Origin: Eubacterium sp. UBA5416
GTDB lineage: Bacteria > Bacillota > Clostridia > Lachnospirales > Lachnospiraceae
Length of the DNA stretch: 33,350 nt
Direction: 5' to 3'
Assembly (NCBI GenBank): GCA_002409525.1
Contig: DHNM01000062.1
Span: 46,923 to 80,272 of the forward strand
Of the stretch, positions 7,138 to 14,799 are shown piece after piece. The notes beneath the pieces were generated by a model. The model was not told the origin of the DNA. It ran no database searches and saw nothing but the letters and a program-made list of their open reading frames with translations. Within the stretch, counting starts at the first letter, position 1. Every line of letters begins with the position of its first letter. The translations under genes were made by a program, and so were the position numbers.

Positions 7138-8289
7138 ATGGAAAATGCAAGACTAATGGATCGACCAGAGGATTTTAAGAAATTAGGTATTAATCCTGAT
7201 AAAGTAGAATTATGGGAAGGTGGACTTCGCAACACAGATGATATCGGAAATAATGAAGTTTGGTATTTTGACGGAACTTTTGAAGATGGTAGTAAAGTAA
7301 TTATTGGATTTCGTCCTAAGACGGCAGCTGGAATGGGAGAAAAAGGTTTTTCCCCTAATTTGAATCTAGATATAACTAGACCCAATGGAACGACAACACA
7401 AGAATTTGCTTTTGCTACCATCGAGAATAGTTCAATGAGTAAGGAAAAATGCGATGTTCATTTTGGACCTGACTATTGTACAGGGAATTTTAAAGACTTT
7501 GATGTTCATGTAGAAAGTACCGCCACACTCGCTTGTGATTTACATTATCATGCATTAACAGAACCATTCAGACAAGCTACTTCAGAAATAGCTTTAGGTG
7601 ACGAAGGCCAATATTATTATACGGATCTTTGTGTACCAAAATGTGAAGTATCAGGCACATTGACCTATGATGGTAAAAAGGTCGAAGTTAAAGGGCAAGG
7701 CTACCACGATCATCAATGGATGAATATTTCCCCTTTTGCAGCATTTCATCATTGGTTATGGGGACGTATGTATACTGAGAAATATGTTGTATACATTTAT
7801 GATTTTGTTTGTTCAGAGCGTTTCGGATTCAAAAAAATTCCTTTCTTTATTGTAGCTAATAACGAAACAGGCGAAATTTTATTCGAGACAAACGGAAATG
7901 TTCTTGTTGACACAGAACTTGTACCTATGTCGGTTGGAAAGGATTTCCCTAAAACTAGTCATTATGTTTTCGATAATGGGGATAAAAAGGCGGTCTTTAA
8001 TGTTAAGTGGAATGAAATTCTAGAAACACGTGATACCTATGGCAATGCACCAGCAGATAAACAAGAAGCGATAGCTCGTGCTAAAGCTCAGGGTATTTCA
8101 GATATGGATAAAGTTGTTGGGGGAACTAAAGCGATGTATGATCAAGCAGGAATCCAACCAACATATATTCGTTTCTTCGCAGAAGGCGGCGTAACTTTGA
8201 CTATTGATGGAAAAAAAGAAAGTAGCGAAGGGCATATGATTTACGAATACAACTATATTGGTAAAGAAGATAGTAGAGCTGGTGTTTAA
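7138..8289 (+). CDS. CrtC/AttH-like lipocalin-fold protein (putative hydratase-type enzyme)
   Basis: A 383-residue protein whose central motif GQGYHDHQW (186-194), followed by HHWLWGRMY (204-212), is the signature of the CrtC (hydroxyneurosporene synthase / carotenoid 1,2-hydratase), AttH and kievitone-hydratase group. These proteins have two lipocalin-like beta-barrel halves and act on hydrophobic isoprenoid or related substrates, by hydration or cyclisation in the characterised cases. No signal peptide is seen, so it is probably cytoplasmic. There is no carotenoid pathway around it, so a carotenoid role is unlikely; an imported plant isoprenoid or other lipophilic compound is a reasonable guess. 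It has a strong AAGGAGG site, shares an operon with the unknown gene at 6308, and is probably under the divergent TetR regulator. The IS21 relic begins 70 bases downstream. Confidence 0.8.
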   Translation: MENARLMDRPEDFKKLGINPDKVELWEGGLRNTDDIGNNEVWYFDGTFEDGSKVIIGFRPKTAAGMGEKGFSPNLNLDITRPNGTTTQEFAFATIENSSMSKEKCDVHFGPDYCTGNFKDFDVHVESTATLACDLHYHALTEPFRQATSEIALGDEGQYYYTDLCVPKCEVSGTLTYDGKKVEVKGQGYHDHQWMNISPFAAFHHWLWGRMYTEKYVVYIYDFVCSERFGFKKIPFFIVANNETGEILFETNGNVLVDTELVPMSVGKDFPKTSHYVFDNGDKKAVFNVKWNEILETRDTYGNAPADKQEAIARAKAQGISDMDKVVGGTKAMYDQAGIQPTYIRFFAEGGVTLTIDGKKESSEGHMIYEYNYIGKEDSRAGV

Positions 8290-8412
8290 TCGCAATGCCT
8301 TAGAAGTGAAGGGCAGGATCTTTACAAACAATAATCACGTAAAGCTTTTGTCTGTTTTTTGCAACCCTAAAGTGTAACAAAGTGCAAAGAAAAAGGTGTA
8401 ACACCCTAGAAG

Positions 8413-8905
8413 TTATGTAGTTGCTGAATCTTTCATCAGTGAATGTTCAAACCTCCAGCTTTCCCTGTCGAATACTATGAGGTGGCTGTGATGTACCAGA
8501 CGGTCTATAAATGCACCTGTCAGCTGGTCATCATAAAAGATTCCATTCCATTTACTGAATTCTATATTTGTTGTAATAATCAGACTGCGTTTTTCATAGC
8601 AGTCTGCAATTACCTGGAATAACAGCTGGGATCCTTCCGCGTAAAATGGAAGATATCCCCACTCCTCACAGATCAGCAAGTCTACTTTACTGAGACGTTT
8701 TAGAAGTTTTGTAAGTGACCCGCCGGCTTCAAATATAGTTTCTTTCTTTTGTTATTACGGTAATCAAGCTCCGCATTCAGGACTTTGAAAAGATACTTCT
8801 GGTGGCTGTCTCCTGACATCGACAGTGCATTGTCTGCAAAAATTGTACTCAGACGCACTCCCTTGCAGCGTTCATAGATCTGGGTCTTTCATAAGGAACT
8901 TGCCT
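8413..8905 (-). pseudogene. istB: istB remnant (IS21 helper ATPase), internal deletion and frameshift
   Basis: The N-terminal piece (about 8905 to 8750) reads IYERCKGVRLSTIFADN, then HQKYLFKVLNAEL and NNKRK, typical of the IstB start. The C-terminal piece (about 8745 to 8413, another frame) reads EAGGSLTKLLKRLSKVDLL then EEWGYLP, LLFQVIADCYEKRSLIITTN, and IDRLVHHSHLIVF, the usual IstB C-terminus. Between them some 70 codons including the Walker A loop are gone and the frame changes. Non-functional. Confidence 0.85.
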
Positions 8906-9159
8906 CCCTTTGAAGAGATCATCATACCTTGCAGTATCCGGTGCTTTTAAATCGTCAAGCAGCCACTGATCAATGGCAGGTTTAAGCGGATCCAGCAGAA
9001 AGGCTGATTCCTTCGTCGGATGAGAATGTATATTAAAATCCTCCAGATCCAGGTATTTTCTGACTGTCTCATAGTGATAACCTGTCCGGCGCATGATTTC
9101 CCGGATAGAAACCTCTCATAGAGACGTTTGATATACTTGATATCATCCATTGTTAGCAT
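8849..9159 (-). pseudogene. istA: istA remnant (IS21 transposase N-terminus joined to its last residues)
   Basis: Starts at the ATG at 9159 behind an AAGGAGG site and reads MLTMDDIKYIKRLYER. A one-base frameshift then moves into SIREIMRRTGYHYETVRKYL, the IstA helix-turn-helix. After WLLDDLKAP the sequence jumps to TARYDDLFKG, which looks like the very end of IstA, just before the istB start. The whole DDE catalytic domain is deleted. Confidence 0.8.
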
Positions 9160-9467
9160 CCTTTCTTCCTCCTTAATTTCTTGTCAAACCTAAGGATAAT
9201 GGATTTGAGAGGGTGTTACAATGGTTTTTTATTGCAGAGAGTGTTACACTTTCGGATTGCATTTCGTTACAGTTTTATTACACACTAAACAAATCTCATA
9301 TCCTATGCTCTTTTAAGATTTATTATCAAGAGTTTAAAACTATATATCCCAATTGTTTTCTTCATTTTTTGTATAATATGAACAGAAAAAATCTTGTGTT
9401 TAGAACTTCCAACAAATTATCTATACAACAATATTTGAAACCAAATTAGATCTAAGAGGAAAATGAC

Positions 9468-9575
9468 GTGTACTATAATGAACGTATCAGAGAAATCAGA
9501 GTAGAATATTTCTTCACACAGCAGAAGATTGCTGACCTACTACACATCGGACAGCGAACCTATCTGTCATATTAG
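9468..9575 (+). pseudogene. N-terminal fragment of an XRE-type HTH regulator
   Basis: A GTG start behind AGAGGA opens a 35-codon frame reading YYNERIREIRVEYF and TQQKIADLLHIGQRTYL before a TAG stop. This is the first helix-turn-helix segment of a Cro/CI-like regulator, truncated before its third helix is complete. It lies in a stretch of gene debris right after the IS21 relic. No remainder of the gene is visible downstream. Confidence 0.6.
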
Positions 9576-9593
9576 TTCATATAAACATCTGAG

Positions 9594-9803
9594 CTATGGC
9601 TCCTGAACATCAATAATAACTTTCATTGTTGTCTCCCGGTTTTCATCTATGTACTGATATGCTTTTAAGTAGTCCTTAAACGGAAAATGTTTAGAAATGA
9701 ATGGTTTTAGTGCAACCTTGCCCTCATCAACGAGATTAATTTCGTAAGCGATTCTAAAGATCCGTAGTGTAATCTTTCCCTGATTCCTGTACAATTGACC
9801 CAA
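9594..9803 (-). pseudogene. C-terminal fragment of a zinc-type (sorbitol-like) alcohol dehydrogenase
   Basis: About 65 residues remain: ITLRIFRIAYEINLVDEGK, then LKPFISKHFPFKDYLKAY and NRETTMKVIIDVQ. This is the usual C-terminus of medium-chain polyol dehydrogenases. The Zn-binding and NAD-binding parts are absent upstream. It is clearly not derived from the intact dehydrogenase at 28594, whose C-terminus differs. Confidence 0.65.
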
Positions 9804-9827
9804 AATAGTTTTCAGGAGGTCATAATG

Positions 9828-9920
9828 ATGAATCAGGATAACAAGAACTTATGGAAGGAACGCATCAAGACAAAAACTCAGCGAGGATCTTTATATTTTC
9901 GGTTGACAGAATGTCTCTGA
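9828..9920 (+). CDS. short ORF with a strong ribosome binding site, possibly a gene remnant
   Basis: A 30-codon frame starting MNQDNKNLWKERIKTK behind a near-perfect CAGGAGGT site. The WKERI start is faintly like the accessory TnpA protein of IS66-type elements, but the match is too short to name. It ends inside the larE promoter. Probably debris; expression is uncertain. Confidence 0.25.
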   Translation: MNQDNKNLWKERIKTKTQRGSLYFRLTECL

Positions 9921-9931
9921 AATTTTATACT
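9903..9931 (+). promoter_or_regulatory. predicted promoter of larE
   Basis: Consensus TTGACA (9903-9908), 17 bases, TATACT (9926-9931), with TATAAT overlapping at 9931-9936. It predicts a start near 9938 and an unusually long leader of about 85 bases before the TTG start of larE. Confidence 0.65.
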
Positions 9932-10024
9932 ATAATTTGTTAGAAGATATTGACTGCAATTTACTTCTATCAGCGGACACATCACTTCGATGACTTTCCG
10001 CAGTACAACATAAGGAGATCATAT

Positions 10025-10768
10025 TTGACATTACAGGATTTTTTTAATCAGAACCCCAAAATTGCGATTGCGTTTTCAGGAGGTGTGGACTCCTCTTATC
10101 TTTTATATGCAGCTAAGGCATCCGGAGCAGATACAAGAGCCTATTTTGTAAAGGGTGCGTTCCAGCCCCAGTTTGAACTGGATGATGCCAAGCGACTGGC
10201 GAAAGAGGTTGATGTTCCTCTGACCATTATTCCAGCCGATATCCTGGCGAATGACAAGGTAACTGCCAATCCGTCGGATCGCTGTTACTACTGTAAACAG
10301 ACTGTCTTTGGTCTGATTCAGGAAACTGCTGCAAAAGACGGTTTTCATACTCTGCTGGACGGAACGAATGCCTCGGATGACGCTTCCGACCGTCCGGGAA
10401 TGAAGGCTCTGAAAGAACTGCAAGTGCGCTCTCCTTTAAGAGAAGCCGGACTGACGAAAGACGAAATCCGCAAGCGTTCAAAAGAAGCGCGTCTTTTTAC
10501 CTGGGATAAGCCAAGTTACGCATGTCTTGCAACCAGAGTTCCTACAAATCAGAAAATCACAAAAGAAGAACTCGACCGAGTCTCTTACAGCGAAACTTTC
10601 CTGATGAGCCTTGGCTTTCAGGATTTCCGCGTGCGCACCGTTGAAAATGATGCCAAGATTCAGGTTAAAGAAGGTCAGCTTGAGCTGGTATTACAGCACA
10701 GAGAACAGATTCTTAAAAAACTACAGCCGCTGTATGACAATGTTCTGCTTGATCTTGTTACACGATAA
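10025..10768 (+). CDS. larE: LarE, ATP-dependent sacrificial sulfur transferase (nickel-pincer cofactor)
   Basis: LarE converts the dicarboxylated nicotinic acid precursor into the thiocarboxylated form used for the nickel-pincer nucleotide of lactate racemase and related LarA-type enzymes. The PP-loop SGGVDSS (18-24) binds ATP. Cys167 in KPSYACLATR matches the sulfur-donor cysteine of the Lactobacillus enzyme, and SDRCYYC (Cys87, Cys90) is also family-typical. The frame is open to 9950, but a GGAG site seven to eight bases before the TTG at 10025, and the protein start LTLQDFFNQNPKIAIAFSGG, fix the start there (247 residues). No larA, larB or larC is present in the window, so the rest of the pathway must be elsewhere. 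Confidence 0.9.
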   Translation: MTLQDFFNQNPKIAIAFSGGVDSSYLLYAAKASGADTRAYFVKGAFQPQFELDDAKRLAKEVDVPLTIIPADILANDKVTANPSDRCYYCKQTVFGLIQETAAKDGFHTLLDGTNASDDASDRPGMKALKELQVRSPLREAGLTKDEIRKRSKEARLFTWDKPSYACLATRVPTNQKITKEELDRVSYSETFLMSLGFQDFRVRTVENDAKIQVKEGQLELVLQHREQILKKLQPLYDNVLLDLVTR

Positions 10769-10770
10769 GG

Positions 10771-10809
10771 AAAAAATAAAGCCATCTGTATCAACTCATA
10801 CAGATGGCT
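10771..10809 (-). terminator. strong terminator, convergent between the ABC operon and larE
   Basis: A perfect 12-bp stem (AGCCATCTGTAT, 10780-10791, with its complement 10798-10809) and a 6-base loop. On the minus strand the T-rich run TTTATTTTTT follows, so it ends the ABC exporter operon; it may also stop larE transcripts, although the plus-strand T-run is weak. Confidence 0.85.
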
Positions 10810-10816
10810 TGCACTA

Positions 10817-11491
10817 TTATTCCTCATCAAGATAATACTTCTTCATCTCTTCCGTGAAAGTTTCCAGATGTGATTCCTCGATTGCATATATTTCACTACA
10901 CAGGCTATCGATGTCGCGGAAATTGTGACTGGTCAAAAGTATGGTTCGTTTTTCTTTCTGCAGCTTCTTTATGATTGCCTTTATTTCTCGGTTCGACTGA
11001 TAGTCGAGTGCATTGAAGGGTTCGTCCAGGATGATGATATCCTGGTTCTCCATAATTGCCTGGGCGATGCCAAGCTTCTGCTTCATGCCCATCGAATAAT
11101 TTTTCACTTTCGTTTTATCGTCTGGATTCAGTCTTACCATCTTCATGGTATTTCGGATATCCTCATCTGTAATCTTATCCTGAATGGATGCCAGAAACTG
11201 CAGATTTTGAAATCCAGAATAAAGTTCAATATATCCCGGAGCATTGATCAGAATCCCAACTCTGTCGGGAAAATCAGCTTTTTTCCCGAGCTGTTCTCCT
11301 CGGATATAAACTTCTCCGCTGTCTGGCTTTACAAGACCAACTAAAATCTTAAACAAAAGCGACTTTCCGCTTCCATTCGCGCCGATAATTCCAACTGTCG
11401 CTCCCTTTTCAATCTTCAGGTTGATACCCTCCAATATCACCCTTCCCTTATATTCTTTTGTGACGTTTCTAACCTCTATTACGTATTCCAT
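10817..11491 (-). CDS. ABC transporter ATP-binding protein
   Basis: A 224-residue ATPase with Walker A GANGSGKS (37-44), the signature NYSMGMKQKLGIAQA, Walker B DIIILDEPFNALD and the switch histidine in LLTSHN. It belongs to the drug/lantibiotic/ABC-2 exporter class. Its start follows directly on the stop codon of the 517-residue permease, with a GGAGGAG site inside the end of that gene, so the pair is translationally coupled. With the two permease genes upstream it forms one exporter operon. The substrate is not indicated by the sequence. Confidence 0.93.
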   Translation of the reverse strand: MEYVIEVRNVTKEYKGRVILEGINLKIEKGATVGIIGANGSGKSLLFKILVGLVKPDSGEVYIRGEQLGKKADFPDRVGILINAPGYIELYSGFQNLQFLASIQDKITDEDIRNTMKMVRLNPDDKTKVKNYSMGMKQKLGIAQAIMENQDIIILDEPFNALDYQSNREIKAIIKKLQKEKRTILLTSHNFRDIDSLCSEIYAIEESHLETFTEEMKKYYLDEE

Positions 11492-13045
11492 CTAGTTCTC
11501 CTCCATCATCTGGTTCAACCGAAAATATCTCAAGAGTATCCACCCCGCTCCAATCGGTAGGAGCAGAATTCCTGCCATGATACCAAGTTTCATACCATCC
11601 CCGGAGAATGTCCCATACCTGCGGGCTAAAAATGCAACTCCTACCGGATTATATTTCAGGACTTGAAAAGGCAATATGCTGATTCCATGTAACACAACAA
11701 GGAGTGAAAAAGCAATTGCTGTGTTGTGTAGAAAGCTGTCGATCAGAAGTATCAAGACAAAAAGAAAGATCAGCTCCAGACTTTTTGAGACAAAAAATTC
11801 CCAAACAGTCGGAACAATCTCAGGCAGTTTTGCATTCGAATCACCGATCACCAACTTCCAATCAAGATAACCTGCTGGTTTCAATTGGAACACAAGCCCA
11901 AGAATTATAGTAATCGCAATGGTAACTAAAGTATAGATAATACAAAACATAGAGCCTGTCTTCAGAATTTCTTTCACCCAATTGCTTTTTCGTCGTAAAC
12001 GTATCACAACAGAGAGACTGCTGTCCCGCTTTGCTCTCTGATAGAACACACACAGCAGATAAATCGGTACAAGATTATACAAAAGCATATCCAGAAATTC
12101 TCTTGTATAAAAATAACCTGACCCCATACCCCAGAACTGATGGATCAGCAGGTCCGGGAGCGTCATTCGATTTCCAAAAATAATCTTGGTGATAACAGAA
12201 AGTGCGGTAATCACCAAAATGATCATAGCATTTCTGATCGTAAACAATGTTTTTATGTACCACTGTTGTACGCCACCGAATATTTCCGGAAGGTGAGGTC
12301 TCCTAAAAGTCAAAGATTTCCACCAATACTTACTCATCAGCCATAGGATACCTGCCAAAATCAGAATGTCTGCGAAAGTATAGACATAAAAAGGTATTCC
12401 CGAGGCCAATGCATGGTGAAACAGAATAAAGTTTCCGGGGGAAAACATTCCCAGTATACTTTTGTGAAGATCAACAACCAACAGAAGATACAAGAAAAGT
12501 GAAACAGTAATTGACATTGTTTTTCCCATAAAGTGTTCTAATATTATTGGAATTGTACCATACAGAGTTAACCCGACGACCAGAAATATAACCAGGAAAA
12601 TAAGTGCCATGACAGGTCTGGAAAAATATTGACTCATTACTTCCAGCTCTTCATGATCCTCTGCCATAAGATAGAAAGTATCTGTTAGCTTTTCAACTTT
12701 CAATCCGATAAAAGCAGCAACAATAAGATGTAACAACACATACAAAAGCACAATCAAGAATACAGATGTAATCTGTTCCAAAAAGAAATAACCATATCTT
12801 TTATATCTGACCACCGATAAGTCATGGTTTTCATTCATCTGATGATATAATGAAATCGAAAGAAACGGAAGCATAAAATAGAGCGTATAATAATGATCGG
12901 ACATCGACGCCAATAAAAATTCTCCAAAAGAAAAGAATTCTCCCTCAGCGTGAAGTGTAAATCCCAGCTCCCAGGAGAAAACAATGATAAGCAGCCATAT
13001 CTTGCCTGTAAAGAATTCGCGAAGATTTTTTCTCACTAAAGGCAT
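11492..13045 (-). CDS. large ABC-2-type permease, apparently an internal duplication
   Basis: A 517-residue polytopic membrane protein, about twelve hydrophobic segments. The first half (about 1-260) and second half (about 261-517) look homologous. LYFMLPFLSISLYHQMNENH then LSVVRYKRYGYFF in the first half aligns with LYNLVPIYLLCVFYQRAKRD then LSVVIRLRRKSNW in the second, each followed by long hydrophobic helices ending in similar positions. It therefore seems to be two permease modules fused in one chain. It has a GGGAGGGG ribosome binding site and stands between the smaller permease and the ATPase. Family name and substrate unknown. Confidence 0.82.
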   Translation of the reverse strand: MPLVRKNLREFFTGKIWLLIIVFSWELGFTLHAEGEFFSFGEFLLASMSDHYYTLYFMLPFLSISLYHQMNENHDLSVVRYKRYGYFFLEQITSVFLIVLLYVLLHLIVAAFIGLKVEKLTDTFYLMAEDHEELEVMSQYFSRPVMALIFLVIFLVVGLTLYGTIPIILEHFMGKTMSITVSLFLYLLLVVDLHKSILGMFSPGNFILFHHALASGIPFYVYTFADILILAGILWLMSKYWWKSLTFRRPHLPEIFGGVQQWYIKTLFTIRNAMIILVITALSVITKIIFGNRMTLPDLLIHQFWGMGSGYFYTREFLDMLLYNLVPIYLLCVFYQRAKRDSSLSVVIRLRRKSNWVKEILKTGSMFCIIYTLVTIAITIILGLVFQLKPAGYLDWKLVIGDSNAKLPEIVPTVWEFFVSKSLELIFLFVLILLIDSFLHNTAIAFSLLVVLHGISILPFQVLKYNPVGVAFLARRYGTFSGDGMKLGIMAGILLLPIGAGWILLRYFRLNQMMEEN

Positions 13046-13099
13046 ATATTCCCCTCCCTCAAGTTTCTAAATGCTAATGGATTTTTGAACCAATCCTCT

Positions 13100-13870
13100 C
13101 TATAACTGATAAATATCTTCCTTTTTTATTTTTTTATAATAAATAAACAGGAAACCTGTCGCAAAGAGCAAAATTATCACTCCGATCATAAACGAGAAAA
13201 TACTTGTAGCCCCCTGAACCAGAGAAGAAGGATCAAAAGATACAAACAAACTATATTCAGGAATTCGAATATTTGCAAGTATAAAACTATCCAATAAAGT
13301 AAAAATAAAAGGCCCGGACAGCACAACAAAGATATTTTTTTCAAAGAGAGAAAATACAAAACCCATTGACCCCAAAAGAAATCCTAAAACAGCTCTCCAG
13401 CCGCTGAGTTTCAAACTATAGAGTACCGGTGATTTTACAAAACTATATCCTGAAAAATGATTCATTATTGATTCATCGTGATGATCAGGTGCCTTTACAG
13501 CGGGAATTGCAAACTCAGCAGCCAAAAAACTCACAAAGGAAATGGTAAAGACAATGAAGGCAGATGCAAGCGCAACAATCAGCCATTCGGTCAGTAAATA
13601 CCGGCTCTTTGAAATTCTCGGAACCGTATAATCAATATAATGATTTTTTCTCTTAAAATACACCAACCAGCATACCGGCATCGTTGCTACTGCGGAAAAT
13701 AAAAAGCAGAACAATTCTTCTTCCTGTTCCCACACCTCAATCTTATGATAATAGACATAACTTTTTAATGAGGCAAGCCCTATGATCGTATTCATCACGA
13801 CAAAGGACAAAACCACAATGGAAACGGGAAGCAATAATTGATGAATTTCCTGTTTGATGAATCTTCTCAT
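13100..13870 (-). CDS. ABC-2-type permease, small subunit
   Basis: A 256-residue membrane protein with about six transmembrane helices, starting MRRFIKQEIHQLLLPVSIVV, as in many exporter permeases with an amphipathic first helix. It is the first gene of the three-gene exporter operon, 54 bases upstream of the large permease, and has a TGGAG site. A hairpin lies directly upstream in its leader (13885-13930). No recognisable substrate-specific feature. Confidence 0.82.
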   Translation of the reverse strand: MRRFIKQEIHQLLLPVSIVVLSFVVMNTIIGLASLKSYVYYHKIEVWEQEEELFCFLFSAVATMPVCWLVYFKRKNHYIDYTVPRISKSRYLLTEWLIVALASAFIVFTISFVSFLAAEFAIPAVKAPDHHDESIMNHFSGYSFVKSPVLYSLKLSGWRAVLGFLLGSMGFVFSLFEKNIFVVLSGPFIFTLLDSFILANIRIPEYSLFVSFDPSSLVQGATSIFSFMIGVIILLFATGFLFIYYKKIKKEDIYQL

Positions 13871-13884
13871 ATTATAATCTCCAT

Positions 13885-13930
13885 TGAAAATTCCCTACGC
13901 GAACTCCATGCTTCGTATAGGGAATTTTCA
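13885..13930. repeat. inverted repeat upstream of the ABC exporter operon
   Basis: TGAAAATTCCCTAC (13885-13898) pairs with GTATAGGGAATTTTCA (13915-13930) with a 2-base bulge and a 16-base loop. It ends about ten bases before the GGAG site of the exporter operon. It could be a leader hairpin, an operator, or the terminator of something lost upstream; no clear promoter was found around it. Confidence 0.5.
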
Positions 13931-14251
13931 TGCTATAAACTACCTAATATGCTAATTACTTTTCCATTTACCTGTCACTTGAACCGTTACAGGCGTATTA
14001 ATATCATTAGAAAATTGTACCCTCATGCTATTACCTTTTTAATGTTTTGCATCACTATATAATGTTTTTACTGAACCGTCATTTACATCTCGAGTCTGTA
14101 TGTACGGCAATAATTGTATAATCACTTTATAACCATTACCCTTTATATCTATAAAGTATATCATTTTAAAATTGTTAATTCAATACTTAATCATGTACAA
14201 ACATTTTTGGGTTTATTGTGCATATATTAAAAAGGCCAAAAAGTTTAAAAC
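13931..14251. other. A/T-rich intergenic DNA without a recognisable gene
   Basis: Very A/T-rich, no open frame with a ribosome binding site or family match. It probably contains the promoter of the exporter operon, but no box pair with good spacing stands out. Confidence 0.5.
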
Positions 14252-14341
14252 AATAAGCTGTTTAAATACCAAACAGCAAGCATTCGAGAATATTGGAACA
14301 TAGATCCTGATAAAAATCATGTTATTGTATATTATTTGGGG
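14252..14341 (+). pseudogene. fragment of a second Uma2-family gene
   Basis: Thirty codons reading NKLFKYQTASIREYWNIDPD then KNHVIVYYLG. They match residues 125-154 of the intact Uma2 protein at 4810 (NKLFKYRTAGVREYWIVDPD then KNRVVVYNFE) with scattered differences. No start, early motifs or C-terminus surround it. It is a relic of a duplicated or second Uma2 gene. Confidence 0.75.
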
Positions 14342-14799
14342 GCCTTCCTATGTGTTGGATGAATTTATATCAGCAAATATCTCCTGAAGATGACAGGACA
14401 TATGCTGGACAGCAGCACAGGATACCAGAGATGAGCTGTGTGAAGCAATAAAGACAGACTTCCAGTCTATTGTAGAAGTAATTGGCAACTGTCTAAATAC
14501 CAAGGTAGGTGACTTATAAGCATGCGCACCATCGGAAAAGATGCTAAAGATCTTAGGACCCGAACAAACATGAGAATGTAACCCAATCAGAATGGAATTC
14601 TCAAGGTCTCTCTTTAAGAAAACAAATGAATTCCAAAAGGTGATTATAAGCTTCTCGTGGAGAGATCTAGGAATTCCAGTCTTTGTTTTCCTGGAGGTTG
14701 AACTGACCAAGGCAAAGGGTTCGGAGATCCGGACAGATTGGAAACAGATCCGGAAGACCAAACGTCTTTGAGAAATTCAAAATATCATCTGTTTATGAT
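14342..14799. other. decayed region, no intact gene
   Basis: One plus-strand frame can be read across most of it with only two stops, including RDELCEAIKTDFQSIVEVIG, SEKMLKILGPEQT and MEFSRSLFKKTNEFQKVIIS up to a stop near 14769. This looks like an eroded coding sequence of unknown type. The 137-codon minus-strand frame over the same DNA (14348-14761) lacks a convincing ribosome binding site and protein-like composition. Confidence 0.4.

Larger units (their letters stand above)
8360..9261 (-). mobile_element. internally deleted IS21-family element, both ends preserved
   Basis: The left end TGCAACCCTAAAGTGTAAC (8360-8378) and the complement of the right end TGCAATCCGAAAGTGTAAC (9243-9261) match at 17 of 19 positions, and the element has the TG...CA termini expected for IS21. 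Each end carries a second inner GTGTAAC-type repeat (8396-8402 and 9215-9220), like the multiple subterminal repeats of this family. Only 902 bp remain instead of the usual 2-2.5 kb, because the middle of both istA and istB is missing. I see no convincing target-site duplication. It cannot encode transposition itself, but the ends could still be mobilised in trans by a related IstAB. Confidence 0.85.

Noticed and set aside
8315..8359. Terminator after the CrtC-like gene (CTTTAC...GTAAAG followed by T-rich DNA)
   Set aside because: The stem is only six A/T-rich pairs with a large loop; too weak to call.
8352..9268. Target-site duplication flanking the IS21 relic
   Set aside because: Bases outside the two ends are only vaguely T-rich; no 4-8 bp direct repeat can be shown.
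14348..14761. 137-codon minus-strand ORF
   Set aside because: No ribosome binding site, Ser/His-rich shadow-like composition, and the opposite strand gives a more protein-like (though broken) frame.
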